From CADEED01 sp041395625 (lineage in GTDB: Bacteria > Pseudomonadota > Gammaproteobacteria > Steroidobacterales > Steroidobacteraceae): a DNA stretch of 64,000 nucleotides. Numbering within the stretch: position 1 is the stretch's first letter; the number at the start of each line of letters is the position of its first letter. Position numbers and translations under genes: made by a program. The stretch covers positions 248,001-312,000 of the forward strand of contig JAWLAE010000002.1 in NCBI GenBank assembly GCA_041395625.1, read 5' to 3'. This document shows positions 24,918-33,824 of this stretch, one piece after another. The notes below the pieces were generated by a model. The model ran no database searches. It was not told the origin of the DNA and saw nothing but the letters and a program-made list of their open reading frames with translations.

Positions 24918-25927
24918 AGTTTCTCCGGCCCGACCCGCACGAGTGCCTTGCCGAAATTCTTGCCACGCATCAGATCGCAGAAGGCTTGCGGCGCCTGCGC
25001 CAGTCCTTCTGTTATGTCTTCGCGGTACTTGAATTGACCGCTCTTGATCCAGCCACCGACCACAGTTGTGAGTCGCGGCTGCATGGCTAGATGGTCGTAC
25101 ACGACCAGTCCCTTCATCGTCGCCCGTGCGCCCACGACCGGCCCCAGGAAAGGTCCCGCCGGTGGCTTGTCCATGCTGTACGCCTCGATCATGCCACACA
25201 GCACGATGCGCGCGCCCATCGCGAGATTACGCAGCACGGCCACCAAAGTGTCGCCCGCGACGTTGTCGAAATAGACATCGATGCCATTGGGGCACGCAGC
25301 CTTGAGGTTAGTCGCGAGGTCACCTACCTTGTAATTCACACAAGCTGCGAAGCCGAGCTCTCGCACCGCGTAGTCACATTTTTCTTTCGAACCAGCGATA
25401 CCAACAACGCGCGCGCCCATCAGACGCGCCGTCTGCCCGGCGGTACTGCCCACGGGCCCGGTGGCAGCCGAGACCACGAAGGTATCGCCCGGCTTCGGCT
25501 CACCTAACGACACCGTGCCAGCAAAGCCGGTGAGTCCGGGCATGCCGAGCACACCCAAAGCGGTGGAAATCGGCGCGACCGAGGCATCCAGCTTGCGCAC
25601 GCCTTGCCCGCTGGATAACGCATACTGCTGCCAGCCGTTGCGAACGGCGACGTAATCGCCAGACTTGAAGTCCGCGTGCCTGGACTCCACGATCTGCGCG
25701 ACGGTCTCACCAACCATCACATCGCCTGGCGCCAGCCGATCCTGGTAGATCTGGCTGTTCTTCATCACGTTGCGATAGTAAGGATCGAGCGAGAGATAGA
25801 TGGTCCGCGACAGGAACTGCCCTTCCGTCGGCTTGGGAATTGCGACCGTGTCCGCGCCGAAATCCTCAGGGGTAGGTAACCCCTGAGGACTGCGGGCGAA
25901 CGTTATCCGCTGATTAGTTTTGCTCAC
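24914..25927 (-). CDS. NADP-dependent medium-chain reductase (CurA/PTGR-like)
   Basis: 337 aa, zinc-free MDR superfamily. Marks: LSLDPYYRNVM (46-56), PGLTGFAGTVSLGEPKPGDT, the Rossmann motif VVSAATGPVGSTAGQTARLMGARVVGIAGS (text split here in prose; AATGPVGS is the nucleotide loop), YFDNVAGDTL and GARIVLCGMIEAY. The family reduces alkenal/one double bonds with NADPH (curcumin and prostaglandin reductases). In the run after the peroxiredoxin (13-bp gap), it may reduce an unsaturated pathway intermediate or detoxify aldehydes (inference). Its TGA overlaps the CTG of the next small gene. Confidence 0.92.
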   Translation of the reverse strand: MSKTNQRITFARSPQGLPTPEDFGADTVAIPKPTEGQFLSRTIYLSLDPYYRNVMKNSQIYQDRLAPGDVMVGETVAQIVESRHADFKSGDYVAVRNGWQQYALSSGQGVRKLDASVAPISTALGVLGMPGLTGFAGTVSLGEPKPGDTFVVSAATGPVGSTAGQTARLMGARVVGIAGSKEKCDYAVRELGFAACVNYKVGDLATNLKAACPNGIDVYFDNVAGDTLVAVLRNLAMGARIVLCGMIEAYSMDKPPAGPFLGPVVGARATMKGLVVYDHLAMQPRLTTVVGGWIKSGQFKYREDITEGLAQAPQAFCDLMRGKNFGKALVRVGPEKL

Positions 25928-25940
25928 TACTCGTCATTCT

Positions 25941-26423
25941 TCAAAGCTGACCGAGCACGTGCTCGGCCGAGGATACTTCGAACTTGCCAGGGGCTTCGAT
26001 ATTCACCTTCGTCGCGACACCGTCCTTGACCGTGATTTCGAAACGCTGGCCGCGCGTACCCATGCCGAAGCCGCTGGCATCGAGCGACAATCCAAGTGCC
26101 TTCGCATAGTCGCCGTTGCCGTCCGCCAGCATCAGCACCTTGTCGCCGACGTTGCTCGACTTGCCCCAGGCGTTCATTACGAAAACGTCGTTCACCGCCA
26201 TGCAGGCGATCGTATCGACGCCCTTGGCCTTGAATTTGTCGGCGTGTTGCACGAAGCCCGGCAAATGCTTGGCATCACAGGTCGGCGTGAATGCGCCGGG
26301 CACTGAAAACAACACCACGGTCTTGCCCTTGAACAATTCGTCGGTACTGATGTCCTTGGGACCATCCTTCGTCATGTGCTTGAGCGTGCCCGAGGGCATC
26401 TTGTCGCCAGCTTTGATCGTCAT
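25941..26423 (-). CDS. Peroxiredoxin (PRX5-like)
   Basis: 160 aa. The peroxidatic Cys49 lies in VPGAFTPTCDAKHLPGF, the PRX5 signature, and the fold ends with the RGQRFEITVKDG strands. PRX5-type enzymes reduce H2O2 and organic peroxides with glutathione or thioredoxin in the cytoplasm. A second Cys (Cys73, IACMAVND) is nearby, but no canonical C-terminal resolving Cys is present. It lies between the amidohydrolase and the reductase with gaps of 17 and 13 bp and so is co-transcribed; peroxide from the oxidative enzymes of the same run could be its target. Confidence 0.93.
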   Translation of the reverse strand: MTIKAGDKMPSGTLKHMTKDGPKDISTDELFKGKTVVLFSVPGAFTPTCDAKHLPGFVQHADKFKAKGVDTIACMAVNDVFVMNAWGKSSNVGDKVLMLADGNGDYAKALGLSLDASGFGMGTRGQRFEITVKDGVATKVNIEAPGKFEVSSAEHVLGQL

Positions 26424-26440
26424 ATGTCTATCTCCGAAGT

Positions 26441-28003
26441 CTAAACGGGGGACAGATTGCCGTACGGCCGCGCGAGGTACTGGCCCAGCGGCTCGCCGAC
26501 AACCTTGCCCTGATTGTAAATGAGATTGCCTCTCAAGAACGTACTGACCACGCTGGCGGACATCTCCATACCTTCGAAAACAGAATATCCCTGCGACGAT
26601 TCGGACAGTTCGCCGCTTGCCACGAAGCCCTTGTTCGGATCCACGAGCACGATGTCGGCATCGTAGCCCACAGCGATGTCGCCCTTGGACACGAGGCCAA
26701 AGCGCCGCGCCGCGTTGTAGGAAGTCAACTCGGCAACCTTGTTCAGGCTCAGACCACGCTTGCGGCCCTCGGTTAGCAGTGCAGGCAGGAGGTACTCGGT
26801 GCCACCGAAGCCTGACTTCGACATGAAGATCGGCGTATCAGCGCCCTGCCCGCTATTGTGGGTCTTGGACTCTGCCTTGCAGCAAGCGTGATCCGAACAG
26901 ACCCAGTCGAGCTTGCCAGCGAGCAGTTGCTCCCAGAGGTACTCGACATCCTCGCGCGAGCGGATCGGGGGATTTACCTTGGCCCAGCTCTTGGCCGGCG
27001 TGTCATAGTCGAGACACAGATGGCCGATCGTGACCTCGCGCCGGAAATTGACATGCGGGAACGCCTTGGCCATCGTGAGCGCTGCGTCGACCGCCTTGCG
27101 CGACGTCAGGTGCAGCAAATTGATATTGACGCAGTTGGTCTCGTTGGCGAGATAGGACGCTATCGAGATCGCGAGCCCCTCGCTATGCGGTGGCCGCGCA
27201 GCGCTGTAGGCGCGCAGCCCCGTCAGCGGCGCACAATCGACGCAGCTCGGATCGAAGGTCTTGCCATGCAGGTAGGTATCGAGGTCCGTAATCTTGGCGC
27301 CGCCTTCCACCATCTTGGTGTAGGCGTTGAGAATATCGGCCAGTTCGCAATGTAGGCTGAGTGAGATGGATTCCTGCAGATGCGGATACTTCTGCATCGC
27401 GCGCTGGATGCCGCGCATGACGAACTCGAAATGCGCGATGTCGTATTTTTCGTTCTCGCCAACCATCAAGAAATCACGCTGCGAGTTCGACGCGCCGTGC
27501 AAGCCGTAGCCCCCGTAGAACATGAAGATCTTGAACGAGGTAACACCGTAGCGTTCGATCAGCATGTCGATTTCGCCGATATGCGTCCGATCGAGCGGCG
27601 CGAGGTGGTACGCATAGTCCACATAGAAGTTGTCTTTCGATGCGTCGAGTACCTCCGGAAACACCTCAGCGTACGGTCCGCCGCGCTGCATGTAGTACTG
27701 ACCGGTGCGCATGTAGTTGAGGCTCGAGGTAACGCCGCCCTGCGCCGCCGCCTTGCTCTCGGTCACGGCATCCTCGGCCAGCGGCGCATAGATGCCGCAG
27801 TGCATATGCGGATCGACGAGGCCGGGGAACGCCAGCATCATTTTGGCATCCAGCAGGCTGTTGCCCGCCGCCGCCGGTATGTTGGCAGCCACCTTGGCGA
27901 TCCTGCCGTGCCTGATGCCTATGTCCATCTTCGGCGTCGCGGATTTCTTGGGACGCACCAGCGTCACGTTCTTGATGACGAGATCATAGCGGGGAGTTGG
28001 CAT
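26441..28003 (-). CDS. Dihydropyrimidinase/hydantoinase-like amidohydrolase
   Basis: 520 aa. All binuclear amidohydrolase ligands appear: His66/His68 (DPHMHCG), the carboxylated Lys158 (SFKIFMFY), LHCE, NLLHLTS and the catalytic Asp in WVCSDHACC. The C-terminal small beta domain closes the chain (VGYDADIVLVDPNKGF). The family opens cyclic amides (dihydropyrimidines, hydantoins, allantoin) or related ureides; the substrate pocket cannot be read here. It is immediately downstream of the TRAP permease genes (15-bp gap), so the imported compound may be its substrate (inference). Confidence 0.9.
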   Translation of the reverse strand: MPTPRYDLVIKNVTLVRPKKSATPKMDIGIRHGRIAKVAANIPAAAGNSLLDAKMMLAFPGLVDPHMHCGIYAPLAEDAVTESKAAAQGGVTSSLNYMRTGQYYMQRGGPYAEVFPEVLDASKDNFYVDYAYHLAPLDRTHIGEIDMLIERYGVTSFKIFMFYGGYGLHGASNSQRDFLMVGENEKYDIAHFEFVMRGIQRAMQKYPHLQESISLSLHCELADILNAYTKMVEGGAKITDLDTYLHGKTFDPSCVDCAPLTGLRAYSAARPPHSEGLAISIASYLANETNCVNINLLHLTSRKAVDAALTMAKAFPHVNFRREVTIGHLCLDYDTPAKSWAKVNPPIRSREDVEYLWEQLLAGKLDWVCSDHACCKAESKTHNSGQGADTPIFMSKSGFGGTEYLLPALLTEGRKRGLSLNKVAELTSYNAARRFGLVSKGDIAVGYDADIVLVDPNKGFVASGELSESSQGYSVFEGMEMSASVVSTFLRGNLIYNQGKVVGEPLGQYLARPYGNLSPV

Positions 28004-28018
28004 AGTGGGACCCTTGGA

Positions 28019-29290
28019 CTATTGCAATAGAAACAACGACAGCGACGGCCAGAACGCCACGATGGCGAGCGCCACGACCATCAACGCCAGAAACGGCACG
28101 ACGGCGCGGCACACGAAGCCGAAGCTCTCACGAAATGCGGTCATCGCGACGATGATATTGAGCCCCATTGGGGGCGTCAGATAGCCGATCTCGAGATTGA
28201 CCGTCATCATTATGCCGAAATGCACCGGGTCGATTCCCTGCGCCTGCGCCAATGGCTGCAGGATGGGCGACAGAATGAGGATAGCCGACCCGATGTCCAT
28301 CAGGAGGCCCACCACGAGCAGCAGCGCGTTCGTGATCAGAATGAAGGAGGTTTTGGTCGTGATGACATCGCCCAGCAGCGCCACCATCATGCCCGGCACC
28401 TGTTGGAACGCCAGGAATTTGTTGAGCGACAGGGCCATCAGCAGGACTGGAAACAAACCGCCTAACAAGCGCGTCGTGTCCGTGCCCACTCTCACCATGC
28501 CTCTGAGGTCGAGCTGCCGGTACACGAACAATTCGATGACGATCGCGTAGACCACCGCGACGGCTGCCGACTCGGTTGCCGTGAACTGACCAGAATAAAT
28601 TCCGCCCAGGATGATCACTGGCATGAGCAACGCCCAGATGCCATCCTTCAGACTGTCGAAAAACTCCGTGCCAGACCAGGATCCCAGCCGCAGGCGCCAG
28701 TTCATCGCCACCGAGTACGCGGTGAAAAAACCTAACAAGAGTAGCCCCGGCCCGACACCCGCCAGGAACAGGTCGGCGATCGATGTCTGCGTCATCACGC
28801 CATAGAGGATCAGGGGGATCGACGGCGGGATGATGATCCCGAGCGTCGAACCTGCGCAGATCAGTCCCAATGCAAAGCTGCGCTTGTAGCCGGCCGCGAG
28901 CAGCGCCGGATACATGACTGAGCCGATCGCGAGCAAGGTAACCGTGGAAGACCCTACGATCGCCGAGAACAAGCCGCAGGACAGAGCCGTCGCCACAGCG
29001 AGACCGCCCGGAATCGGCCCGACGATGGCGCGCATCACGCGGATCAGGCGACTGGCGATGCCGCCCTCTGCCATGATCGCGCCGGCCAGCAAATACAGTG
29101 GGATCGGCAGCAGCACGTCCTGGTTGAGCGCGTCCCAGCCGTCGAGCACGACATTGTCGAGTCGGCCATCGCCCCACACATACCAGGCGAATCCGGCGAC
29201 CACGAACAGCACGACCAGCAGGTACTGGCGCAGCAACAACAACGACACCACTGCGCCGCCCAGGATCAGACCGGCCATCGAACCGCTCAT
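28019..29290 (-). CDS. dctM: TRAP transporter large permease subunit (DctM)
   Basis: 423 aa, about 12 transmembrane helices, typical DctM length. Family text: GGIASRLIRVMRAIVGPIPG, GSSTVTLLAIGSVMYPALLA, STLGIIIPPSIPLILYGVMT and EIGYLTPPMGLNIIVA. DctM carries the Na+-coupled transport path and needs DctQ and a periplasmic DctP. The ATG overlaps the dctQ stop by 4 nt. No DctP is in this operon or window. Confidence 0.95.
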   Translation of the reverse strand: MSGSMAGLILGGAVVSLLLLRQYLLVVLFVVAGFAWYVWGDGRLDNVVLDGWDALNQDVLLPIPLYLLAGAIMAEGGIASRLIRVMRAIVGPIPGGLAVATALSCGLFSAIVGSSTVTLLAIGSVMYPALLAAGYKRSFALGLICAGSTLGIIIPPSIPLILYGVMTQTSIADLFLAGVGPGLLLLGFFTAYSVAMNWRLRLGSWSGTEFFDSLKDGIWALLMPVIILGGIYSGQFTATESAAVAVVYAIVIELFVYRQLDLRGMVRVGTDTTRLLGGLFPVLLMALSLNKFLAFQQVPGMMVALLGDVITTKTSFILITNALLLVVGLLMDIGSAILILSPILQPLAQAQGIDPVHFGIMMTVNLEIGYLTPPMGLNIIVAMTAFRESFGFVCRAVVPFLALMVVALAIVAFWPSLSLFLLQ

Positions 29291-29859
29291 CGGTCCCGAC
29301 CCGCCGATGCTGCCGGCATCGTCGTATCTGCTGACACCCGAATATCAACGTCAGCCTCGCTCCGTTCGGCGGGACGCAGCTCCGGTACGAGCGAATATAG
29401 GCCGTGTCGCAGCGTGCCGAGGCCGAACGCGAGTGGCAGACAGAGCTGAATCGGCCACACCGCTATGCGCAGTACTGTGGAGGTATCGGCCAGGGCGATA
29501 GTCTCGAGCAGCACCTTGATGGAGAGATACGTGAGAACGCCAAATGCGATGGCGGTTAGCAATTCCTGGATACGCGTCAGCGTGAAATCCCAACTCGCCG
29601 GAAACCAGCGGTCCACGAAACGCGGCCGCAAATGAGCGCCGCTCGCAGACGCTACGCCGATCCCCACCATCGTCAGCACGATATTGGCGAACACGCCGAC
29701 TTCGCGCGCCCAGATCAGGCCGCTGCCCGAGACACGCCGCACGATCACATCGGCGAAGATCACCACGATCAGCACGACGAACGCAGCCGTGGTAATGAAA
29801 ATCTCGGCGCGCCGAATAGCTGACAACAGCGCCGCGAGTCGTGAGCGCCCGCTACTCAC
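29287..29859 (-). CDS. dctQ: TRAP transporter small permease subunit (DctQ)
   Basis: 190 aa with four hydrophobic helices and the DctQ-type pattern IFADVIVRRVSGSGLIWARE-V (helix 2 into loop) and GAHLRPRFVDRWFP. It partners DctM, which it overlaps by 4 nt. The start is a GTG at 29859 overlapping the TGA of the DUF1838 gene (GTGA). The hydrophilic N- and C-terminal tails are somewhat long. Its upstream neighbour in the DctP position is the DUF1838 gene. Confidence 0.88.
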   Translation of the reverse strand: MSSGRSRLAALLSAIRRAEIFITTAAFVVLIVVIFADVIVRRVSGSGLIWAREVGVFANIVLTMVGIGVASASGAHLRPRFVDRWFPASWDFTLTRIQELLTAIAFGVLTYLSIKVLLETIALADTSTVLRIAVWPIQLCLPLAFGLGTLRHGLYSLVPELRPAERSEADVDIRVSADTTMPAASAGRDR

Positions 29860-30767
29860 TTATCGGTGCGTTCCGTGTGTGGTGCAGTTTGCCCAGCGGG
29901 CGACTGGCGCCGTTCTGCCAACGACTTCTTGAAGACCGTCCAGCTGGTCTCGTCGGGCCCCTCGATGCTTCGCGGCGCACTCAGGAACTTTGGCGCCACG
30001 CGGCGTATGTGATCATGTAGTTTAGCAGGTATATCTTCTAAACCATTGATAAGCTTTATCCCCCGAGCGTGGTAAAGCAAGTAGCCCTGATGCTGTCCCA
30101 TTTCCATCCACGGCAACCAGGGGCCGACTCTGGACCAGGACCCTGTGCTTGGCACCGAGGTCAGCTTGCGGTTGGCGAGATCGCTCATTTTCGCGTAGTC
30201 GTTGAACAGCTCCACTGCCTCATAGTAATCGCCGCTGGAATAAAGCGGATAGGTAGCGCGATCGAGTGGGTTCGGATACCGCAGGGGTATCTCGCGATAG
30301 AAGATCACGTTGTCGCCCTGCACCAGCTGGCGTATCGGCGTGCCCTGACCGGCAATGAACTTGCGGTTCACGGGGTCGTTCTGGATTGGCACTACCTTGA
30401 CCAGACGTTCGATGAACGGATTCTGCCAATGATCAAGTATCTCGCCCGTGTTGAGATCCGTGTAAAAACCAATTTCGCGCGACAGCCGTTGATAGCCGCC
30501 CTCGATCCGTTCGTAACGCCCCACGCCGACGACGCGAACGCCGAAAACTGGTCTGGCCTTGGCGCCTGGGATCACCGCAAATACGGTGCCCTCTGCATAG
30601 GCCACATAGGGCTTGCCGCTGGTGTCGCCGACCACGCGCACGTATGACTCGAGCTGAGTTTTCGGATCGGACAAGTCGAGGCTCGGCGTCTCGGCATTGG
30701 CCGCGAGCGAAGCCGCGGTGCCCGCGCACAGCAGCACCAGCGTATGCAAGCGCATCGACATTGTCAC
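29856..30767 (-). CDS. DUF1838 family secreted protein
   Basis: 303 aa from GTG 30767 with GGGAG eight bases upstream. A signal peptide ends near ANA-ET (about residue 26). The rest is DUF1838-like: PKTQLESYVRVVGDTSGKPY, GFYTDLNTGEILDHWQNPF, NVIFYREIPLRYPNPLDRAT, TGSWSRVGPWLPWMEMGQHQ and GLEDIPAKLHDHIRRVAPKF. DUF1838 has no known function. A second member with a Tat signal lies at 52169. Here it overlaps both neighbours by 4 nt and directly precedes dctQ, the slot where DctP usually lies; a periplasmic binding role is a testable guess only. Confidence 0.82.
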   Translation of the reverse strand: MTMSMRLHTLVLLCAGTAASLAANAETPSLDLSDPKTQLESYVRVVGDTSGKPYVAYAEGTVFAVIPGAKARPVFGVRVVGVGRYERIEGGYQRLSREIGFYTDLNTGEILDHWQNPFIERLVKVVPIQNDPVNRKFIAGQGTPIRQLVQGDNVIFYREIPLRYPNPLDRATYPLYSSGDYYEAVELFNDYAKMSDLANRKLTSVPSTGSWSRVGPWLPWMEMGQHQGYLLYHARGIKLINGLEDIPAKLHDHIRRVAPKFLSAPRSIEGPDETSWTVFKKSLAERRQSPAGQTAPHTERTDK

Positions 30768-31324
30768 GGCGTTTCTCCCGCAGCGGCCGTTGGCGCGGCC
30801 GCACTCTTCAGCATGGCGACGAACCGGGCATCGCCATTGCGCTCGACCAGTTCGAGTGCCGACACACCGGCTGCATTCTTGGCGTCGAGGTCCGCGCCGT
30901 GACGCACAAGGAATTTCGCGGTCTCCTGGCGGGCGTTGCGCACCGCGAGATGCAACGCCGTCAGTCCGTCGGGTGTTCGCTCGTCGATCTTCTGGTCGCG
31001 CGACACTAACAAGTTGACGATACCGGTCAATCCCTGCGCGGCGGCGTGGTGTAGCGCTGTGTAGCCGGCCGCATCGCGGGCGTCGAGGTCCGCGCCGCCT
31101 TCAATGAGGGCTTGCGCCGAACTGGCCTGACCTGCTCTGGTCGCAGCGAGGAGCGGCGTATCACCGCTCGTGTCGACCTCGTTGGCATCCGCCCCTTCTG
31201 CGAGAGCGGCTGCAACAGCCGCGCGATCATTCTTCTCGATCGCTTCCTCGAGCTTCGGCTTGCCGCAAGCCGCCAGTGCGGCGGCGAACAATGCAACAAA
31301 GATTGGCGCAACGGCAGACTTCAT
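30764..31324 (-). CDS. Ankyrin-repeat lipoprotein
   Basis: 186 aa from ATG 31324, which forms ATGA with the GntR stop. The signal ends in the lipobox LAAC (Cys20). Four to five ankyrin repeats follow: TPLLAATRAGQASSAQALIE, GADLDARDAAGYTALHHAAA, ERTPDGLTALHLAVRNARQE, GADLDAKNAAGVSALELVER. Ankyrin repeats mediate protein binding; as a lipoprotein it would be anchored to the inner or outer membrane in the periplasm. The next residue after Cys is Gly, not Asp, which favours outer-membrane sorting. It lies between a regulator and a secreted DUF1838 protein. Confidence 0.88.
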   Translation of the reverse strand: MKSAVAPIFVALFAAALAACGKPKLEEAIEKNDRAAVAAALAEGADANEVDTSGDTPLLAATRAGQASSAQALIEGGADLDARDAAGYTALHHAAAQGLTGIVNLLVSRDQKIDERTPDGLTALHLAVRNARQETAKFLVRHGADLDAKNAAGVSALELVERNGDARFVAMLKSAAAPTAAAGETP

Positions 31325-32172
31325 TTCTGACTCCCCGATTTGTCGTTCCTGGCCGGCGCCGAAGTCGGCGCCAAGTGCATACGATACACGTAGGCCTCGG
31401 CACGGTATTCGGCCACCACACGCTCCACCGCGCGACCGCGGGTATCCAGCACGACACGCACGAGCTTGAGCACCGGGGCCCCCACGTCGATACCCAGTGC
31501 CTTGGCGGTCTCCATGCCGGCGAGTGTCGCACCGATCCACTGCTCCGCCTCACCCACTTTCACGCCGGCGCGCCGCAATAGCTCGAACATCGGCACACCG
31601 GAGTCGGACAGCCGTTCGACTCGCGCCGCGATATCGAGTGGCACAAACGTGTGAATCCTGCCGAGCGGCGCGCCACGTAGCAGGCGCACGTGCGACTCAC
31701 GCTGTACGAGCTCGCCATCGGCAAGCCCGAGCGCCGCGCGCGTTTCCTCATCCGGCACGACCTGCTTGCTGCGCACGTTGCGTACCTGGGTAAGTGCCCC
31801 CAGGTCCGCCACATAGTGCAGCGCCTCATTGAGGTCGACGGAAGCCGCGGCGCGCGCCGCAATCATGGCGACGAAGGTGCCGCGGCCTTGCTCGCGTACC
31901 AACCAGCCTTCGCGCACCAACTCATCCACTGCTTTACGGACCGTGATCCGCGACACCTTGAAGGCATCACACAGCTCAGCTTCCGTGGGTATTTGCTGCC
32001 CCGGTCGATAGGTGCCATCGCGCACCCAGGCACGGACGCCGACGTACACCTGATGATAACGTGGCGTCGCCGACGCACGCGACGCCGGTGCTACCTTGCC
32101 GGGTTTCGCGCCCGCAGGTCTGGTTCGCGGCCCCGGTTGCCGTACCCGCACTGCTTGCTTGCCCGACGCCAT
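31321..32172 (-). CDS. GntR-family regulator, HutC/UTRA subfamily
   Basis: 283 aa from ATG 32172 with GAGG nine bases upstream; ATG 32181 and TTG 32187 are alternatives. A basic Pro/Ala/Arg-rich N-terminus precedes the winged helix (YRPGQQIPTEAELCDAFKVS RITVRKAVDEL region, about residues 55-100), and the UTRA ligand domain follows (about 125-270; SHVRLLRGAPLGRIHTFVPL, VAEYRAEAYVYRMHL). HutC types sense pathway ligands and repress nearby operons. It is embedded in the 14-gene run it probably regulates. Confidence 0.92.
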   Translation of the reverse strand: MASGKQAVRVRQPGPRTRPAGAKPGKVAPASRASATPRYHQVYVGVRAWVRDGTYRPGQQIPTEAELCDAFKVSRITVRKAVDELVREGWLVREQGRGTFVAMIAARAAASVDLNEALHYVADLGALTQVRNVRSKQVVPDEETRAALGLADGELVQRESHVRLLRGAPLGRIHTFVPLDIAARVERLSDSGVPMFELLRRAGVKVGEAEQWIGATLAGMETAKALGIDVGAPVLKLVRVVLDTRGRAVERVVAEYRAEAYVYRMHLAPTSAPARNDKSGSQK

Positions 32173-32183
32173 GTTTCGCATCC

Positions 32184-32918
32184 TCAATCCAGCACCACGC
32201 CGCCGCTAATATTCATCACGGTGCCGGTGATGAACGCCCCGCCGTCGCCGGTCAAGTAGTCTATCGCCGCGGCTACTTCGTCAGGCTTCCCCAGACGTTG
32301 CAGTGGTACGGACTGAATCAGCCGCGCGCGGATCTCTGCGGCGAAGCGCCCCACCATTGGCGTATCGATCGGGCCCGGCGCGAGGCAATTCACGCGGACA
32401 CCCTGCGGTGCCCATTCCTTCGCCAAATAGCGCGTCAAATTGATGATGCCCGCCTTGGCCACCGCGTAAGCCGGCCCGGACAAGGCGCTGCCGCCGTTCA
32501 GCGCATTGGTGGACGCCATCAAAGTCAACGTACCGTGGCGAGCGCTCAAGGCGGACGCTGCAGCCTTGGCAAGCAGAAACGCAGAATCCAGATTGACGGC
32601 TAACAAGTTACGCCATTCGGAGAACGATACGTCGGTCAAGGGCCCGGTCCCGCCTCGCCCAGCCAGATGCACGACGTGGTCGAGCTGGCCGAACTGGCGG
32701 GCGCACGCTTGCACTGCCTCGGTGACTGCGCGCTCGTCCGTGACATCGAGACTCGCTGCGGCGAAGTCGGACTCGGTACACGGAATGGCAGACAATGCGA
32801 GATCGGTCGCGTACACCCGCATGCCGCGCTGCCGCAAGCGAGCTACGACTGCCTTGCCGATCCCGCCGGCGGCACCGGTAACGAACGCGACCGGCGTGGC
32901 GGTCGCGTCAGGCGGCAT
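32184..32918 (-). CDS. Short-chain dehydrogenase/reductase (classical SDR)
   Basis: 244 aa. Cofactor loop TGAAGGIG (14-21); the NNAG motif is altered to HLAG; the catalytic set is Ser (LMASTNAL region) and YAVAK (Tyr-x-x-x-Lys); APGPIDTPMV follows. Asp at the end of strand 2 (YATDLALS) suggests NAD rather than NADP preference. FabG-like enzymes oxidise hydroxyl groups or reduce ketones. It overlaps the diiron-enzyme gene by 11 nt, so translation is coupled and the two may act in sequence. Confidence 0.92.
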   Translation of the reverse strand: MPPDATATPVAFVTGAAGGIGKAVVARLRQRGMRVYATDLALSAIPCTESDFAAASLDVTDERAVTEAVQACARQFGQLDHVVHLAGRGGTGPLTDVSFSEWRNLLAVNLDSAFLLAKAAASALSARHGTLTLMASTNALNGGSALSGPAYAVAKAGIINLTRYLAKEWAPQGVRVNCLAPGPIDTPMVGRFAAEIRARLIQSVPLQRLGKPDEVAAAIDYLTGDGGAFITGTVMNISGGVVLD

Positions 32919-33624
32919 GCTTCCGGACTAGTTTCGCGTGGATGCCGTCGAGCATCGCGTAGCGCATCGCGGCCGACGCGCGCACCGCCGCAATGGCGCG
33001 TTCCTGCAGCTCGGGCGACGTGGCATAGCGCTCGGTCAGCTCGAGGCCGACATGGGCGTGCTCCGTGTCGCCTTCGATGTGTACGTGAAAGAATTCCAGA
33101 TCGTCCTCGCTGAAGCCCATCTTTCGCATGGACTCAACGTACTTGGGATAGAGCGTCGGGAGCTGCCCTTCGAGTGCCACCATGATGCCGGCACAGGCTT
33201 CCGAGAGATGTCGGATACCTGACAGTTCCCAGATCCACGCGCGCATCGCCCGCGTCGTCGGCAGTATTTCGTTGTTCTCCTCGGCCTTGTGCATGCGCTC
33301 GTCCGACACGCCACACGCGCGCCCGAATTTGCGCAACAGATCTGGATGGCGCTTGCCTGGCTTGCCCGGCATTTCCTCGCCGAGCAGATTCTCGAGCAGG
33401 TGTTGGCGGGCATCGAGATCCGGCAAGCGCGCATAAAGCTGTGCGAACTGCTGCGGGATCGGATCGATGTAGTAGAAATGCTGGATGGCCCATTCGCCCA
33501 GCTGCGCTCGCGACAGCTCGCCGGCCGCCCAGGCGCGGCTGAACGGGTGACCGCCGCCGTGCTGCGGCTGGCGCGCAGCCTCGAGGGCCTTGGAAAACTT
33601 CGATCCTGGATGGTCGGTTGACAT
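32908..33624 (-). CDS. Haem-oxygenase-like diiron enzyme (TenA/PqqC/CADD superfamily)
   Basis: 238 aa, all-helical. The metal set of the diiron (HDO) branch is readable: Glu84 with His93 (EEMPGKPGKRH), Glu152 (ALEGQLP), and the H-x3-D-x2-H motif His182/Asp186/His189 (HIEGDTEH). CADD, UndA and SznF-type enzymes with this set activate O2 to cleave or desaturate C-H/C-C/C-N bonds; PqqC and TenA lack it. The substrate is unknown. Adjacent UbiD decarboxylase, zinc ribbon and SDR suggest an aromatic or unsaturated acid is processed (inference). Confidence 0.82.
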   Translation of the reverse strand: MSTDHPGSKFSKALEAARQPQHGGGHPFSRAWAAGELSRAQLGEWAIQHFYYIDPIPQQFAQLYARLPDLDARQHLLENLLGEEMPGKPGKRHPDLLRKFGRACGVSDERMHKAEENNEILPTTRAMRAWIWELSGIRHLSEACAGIMVALEGQLPTLYPKYVESMRKMGFSEDDLEFFHVHIEGDTEHAHVGLELTERYATSPELQERAIAAVRASAAMRYAMLDGIHAKLVRKHAA

Positions 33625-33627
33625 GAT

Positions 33628-33810
33628 CTAACTCCCAGCTACTAGTGGCTCTTCGTGATGACAAATTGGGCAACAGGTCGGCGCAGCGTCAGGCCGTTGC
33701 ATCATAGCGCTGACCGGAAACCAGGTCTTGCAGGCGCTGCATTCCACCCAGATCGCGTTGCCGCGCTTCTCGTGAGCAGGACCGGGCGTGTCCCGAATGG
33801 TAGTTGGCAT
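33628..33810 (-). CDS. 60-aa CxxC/CCxxC zinc-ribbon protein
   Basis: Small protein with Cys24/Cys27 (CSACKTWF) and Cys46/Cys47/Cys50 (CCPICHHE), spaced like a rubredoxin-like or zinc-ribbon knuckle pair. It sits 14 bp after the UbiD stop and 3 bp before the diiron-enzyme start, so it is a real operon member. Hydroxyarylic-acid decarboxylases of the BsdBCD type use a short zinc-ribbon D subunit beside the UbiD-like C subunit; this protein might be an analogue, but lengths and sequences differ and no UbiX-like B subunit is visible. Confidence 0.7.
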   Translation of the reverse strand: MPTTIRDTPGPAHEKRGNAIWVECSACKTWFPVSAMMQRPDAAPTCCPICHHEEPLVAGS

Positions 33811-33824
33811 AGGTCAGGCAGCCT

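Noticed and set aside
24917..25199. N-terminal extension of the L7/L12-like protein to an ATG at 25199
   Set aside because: It would lie entirely within the reductase gene in another frame and has no conserved text.
28128..29348. 406-codon minus frame overlapping dctM
   Set aside because: Same strand but wrong frame, Arg/Gly/Ala-rich, no transmembrane pattern.
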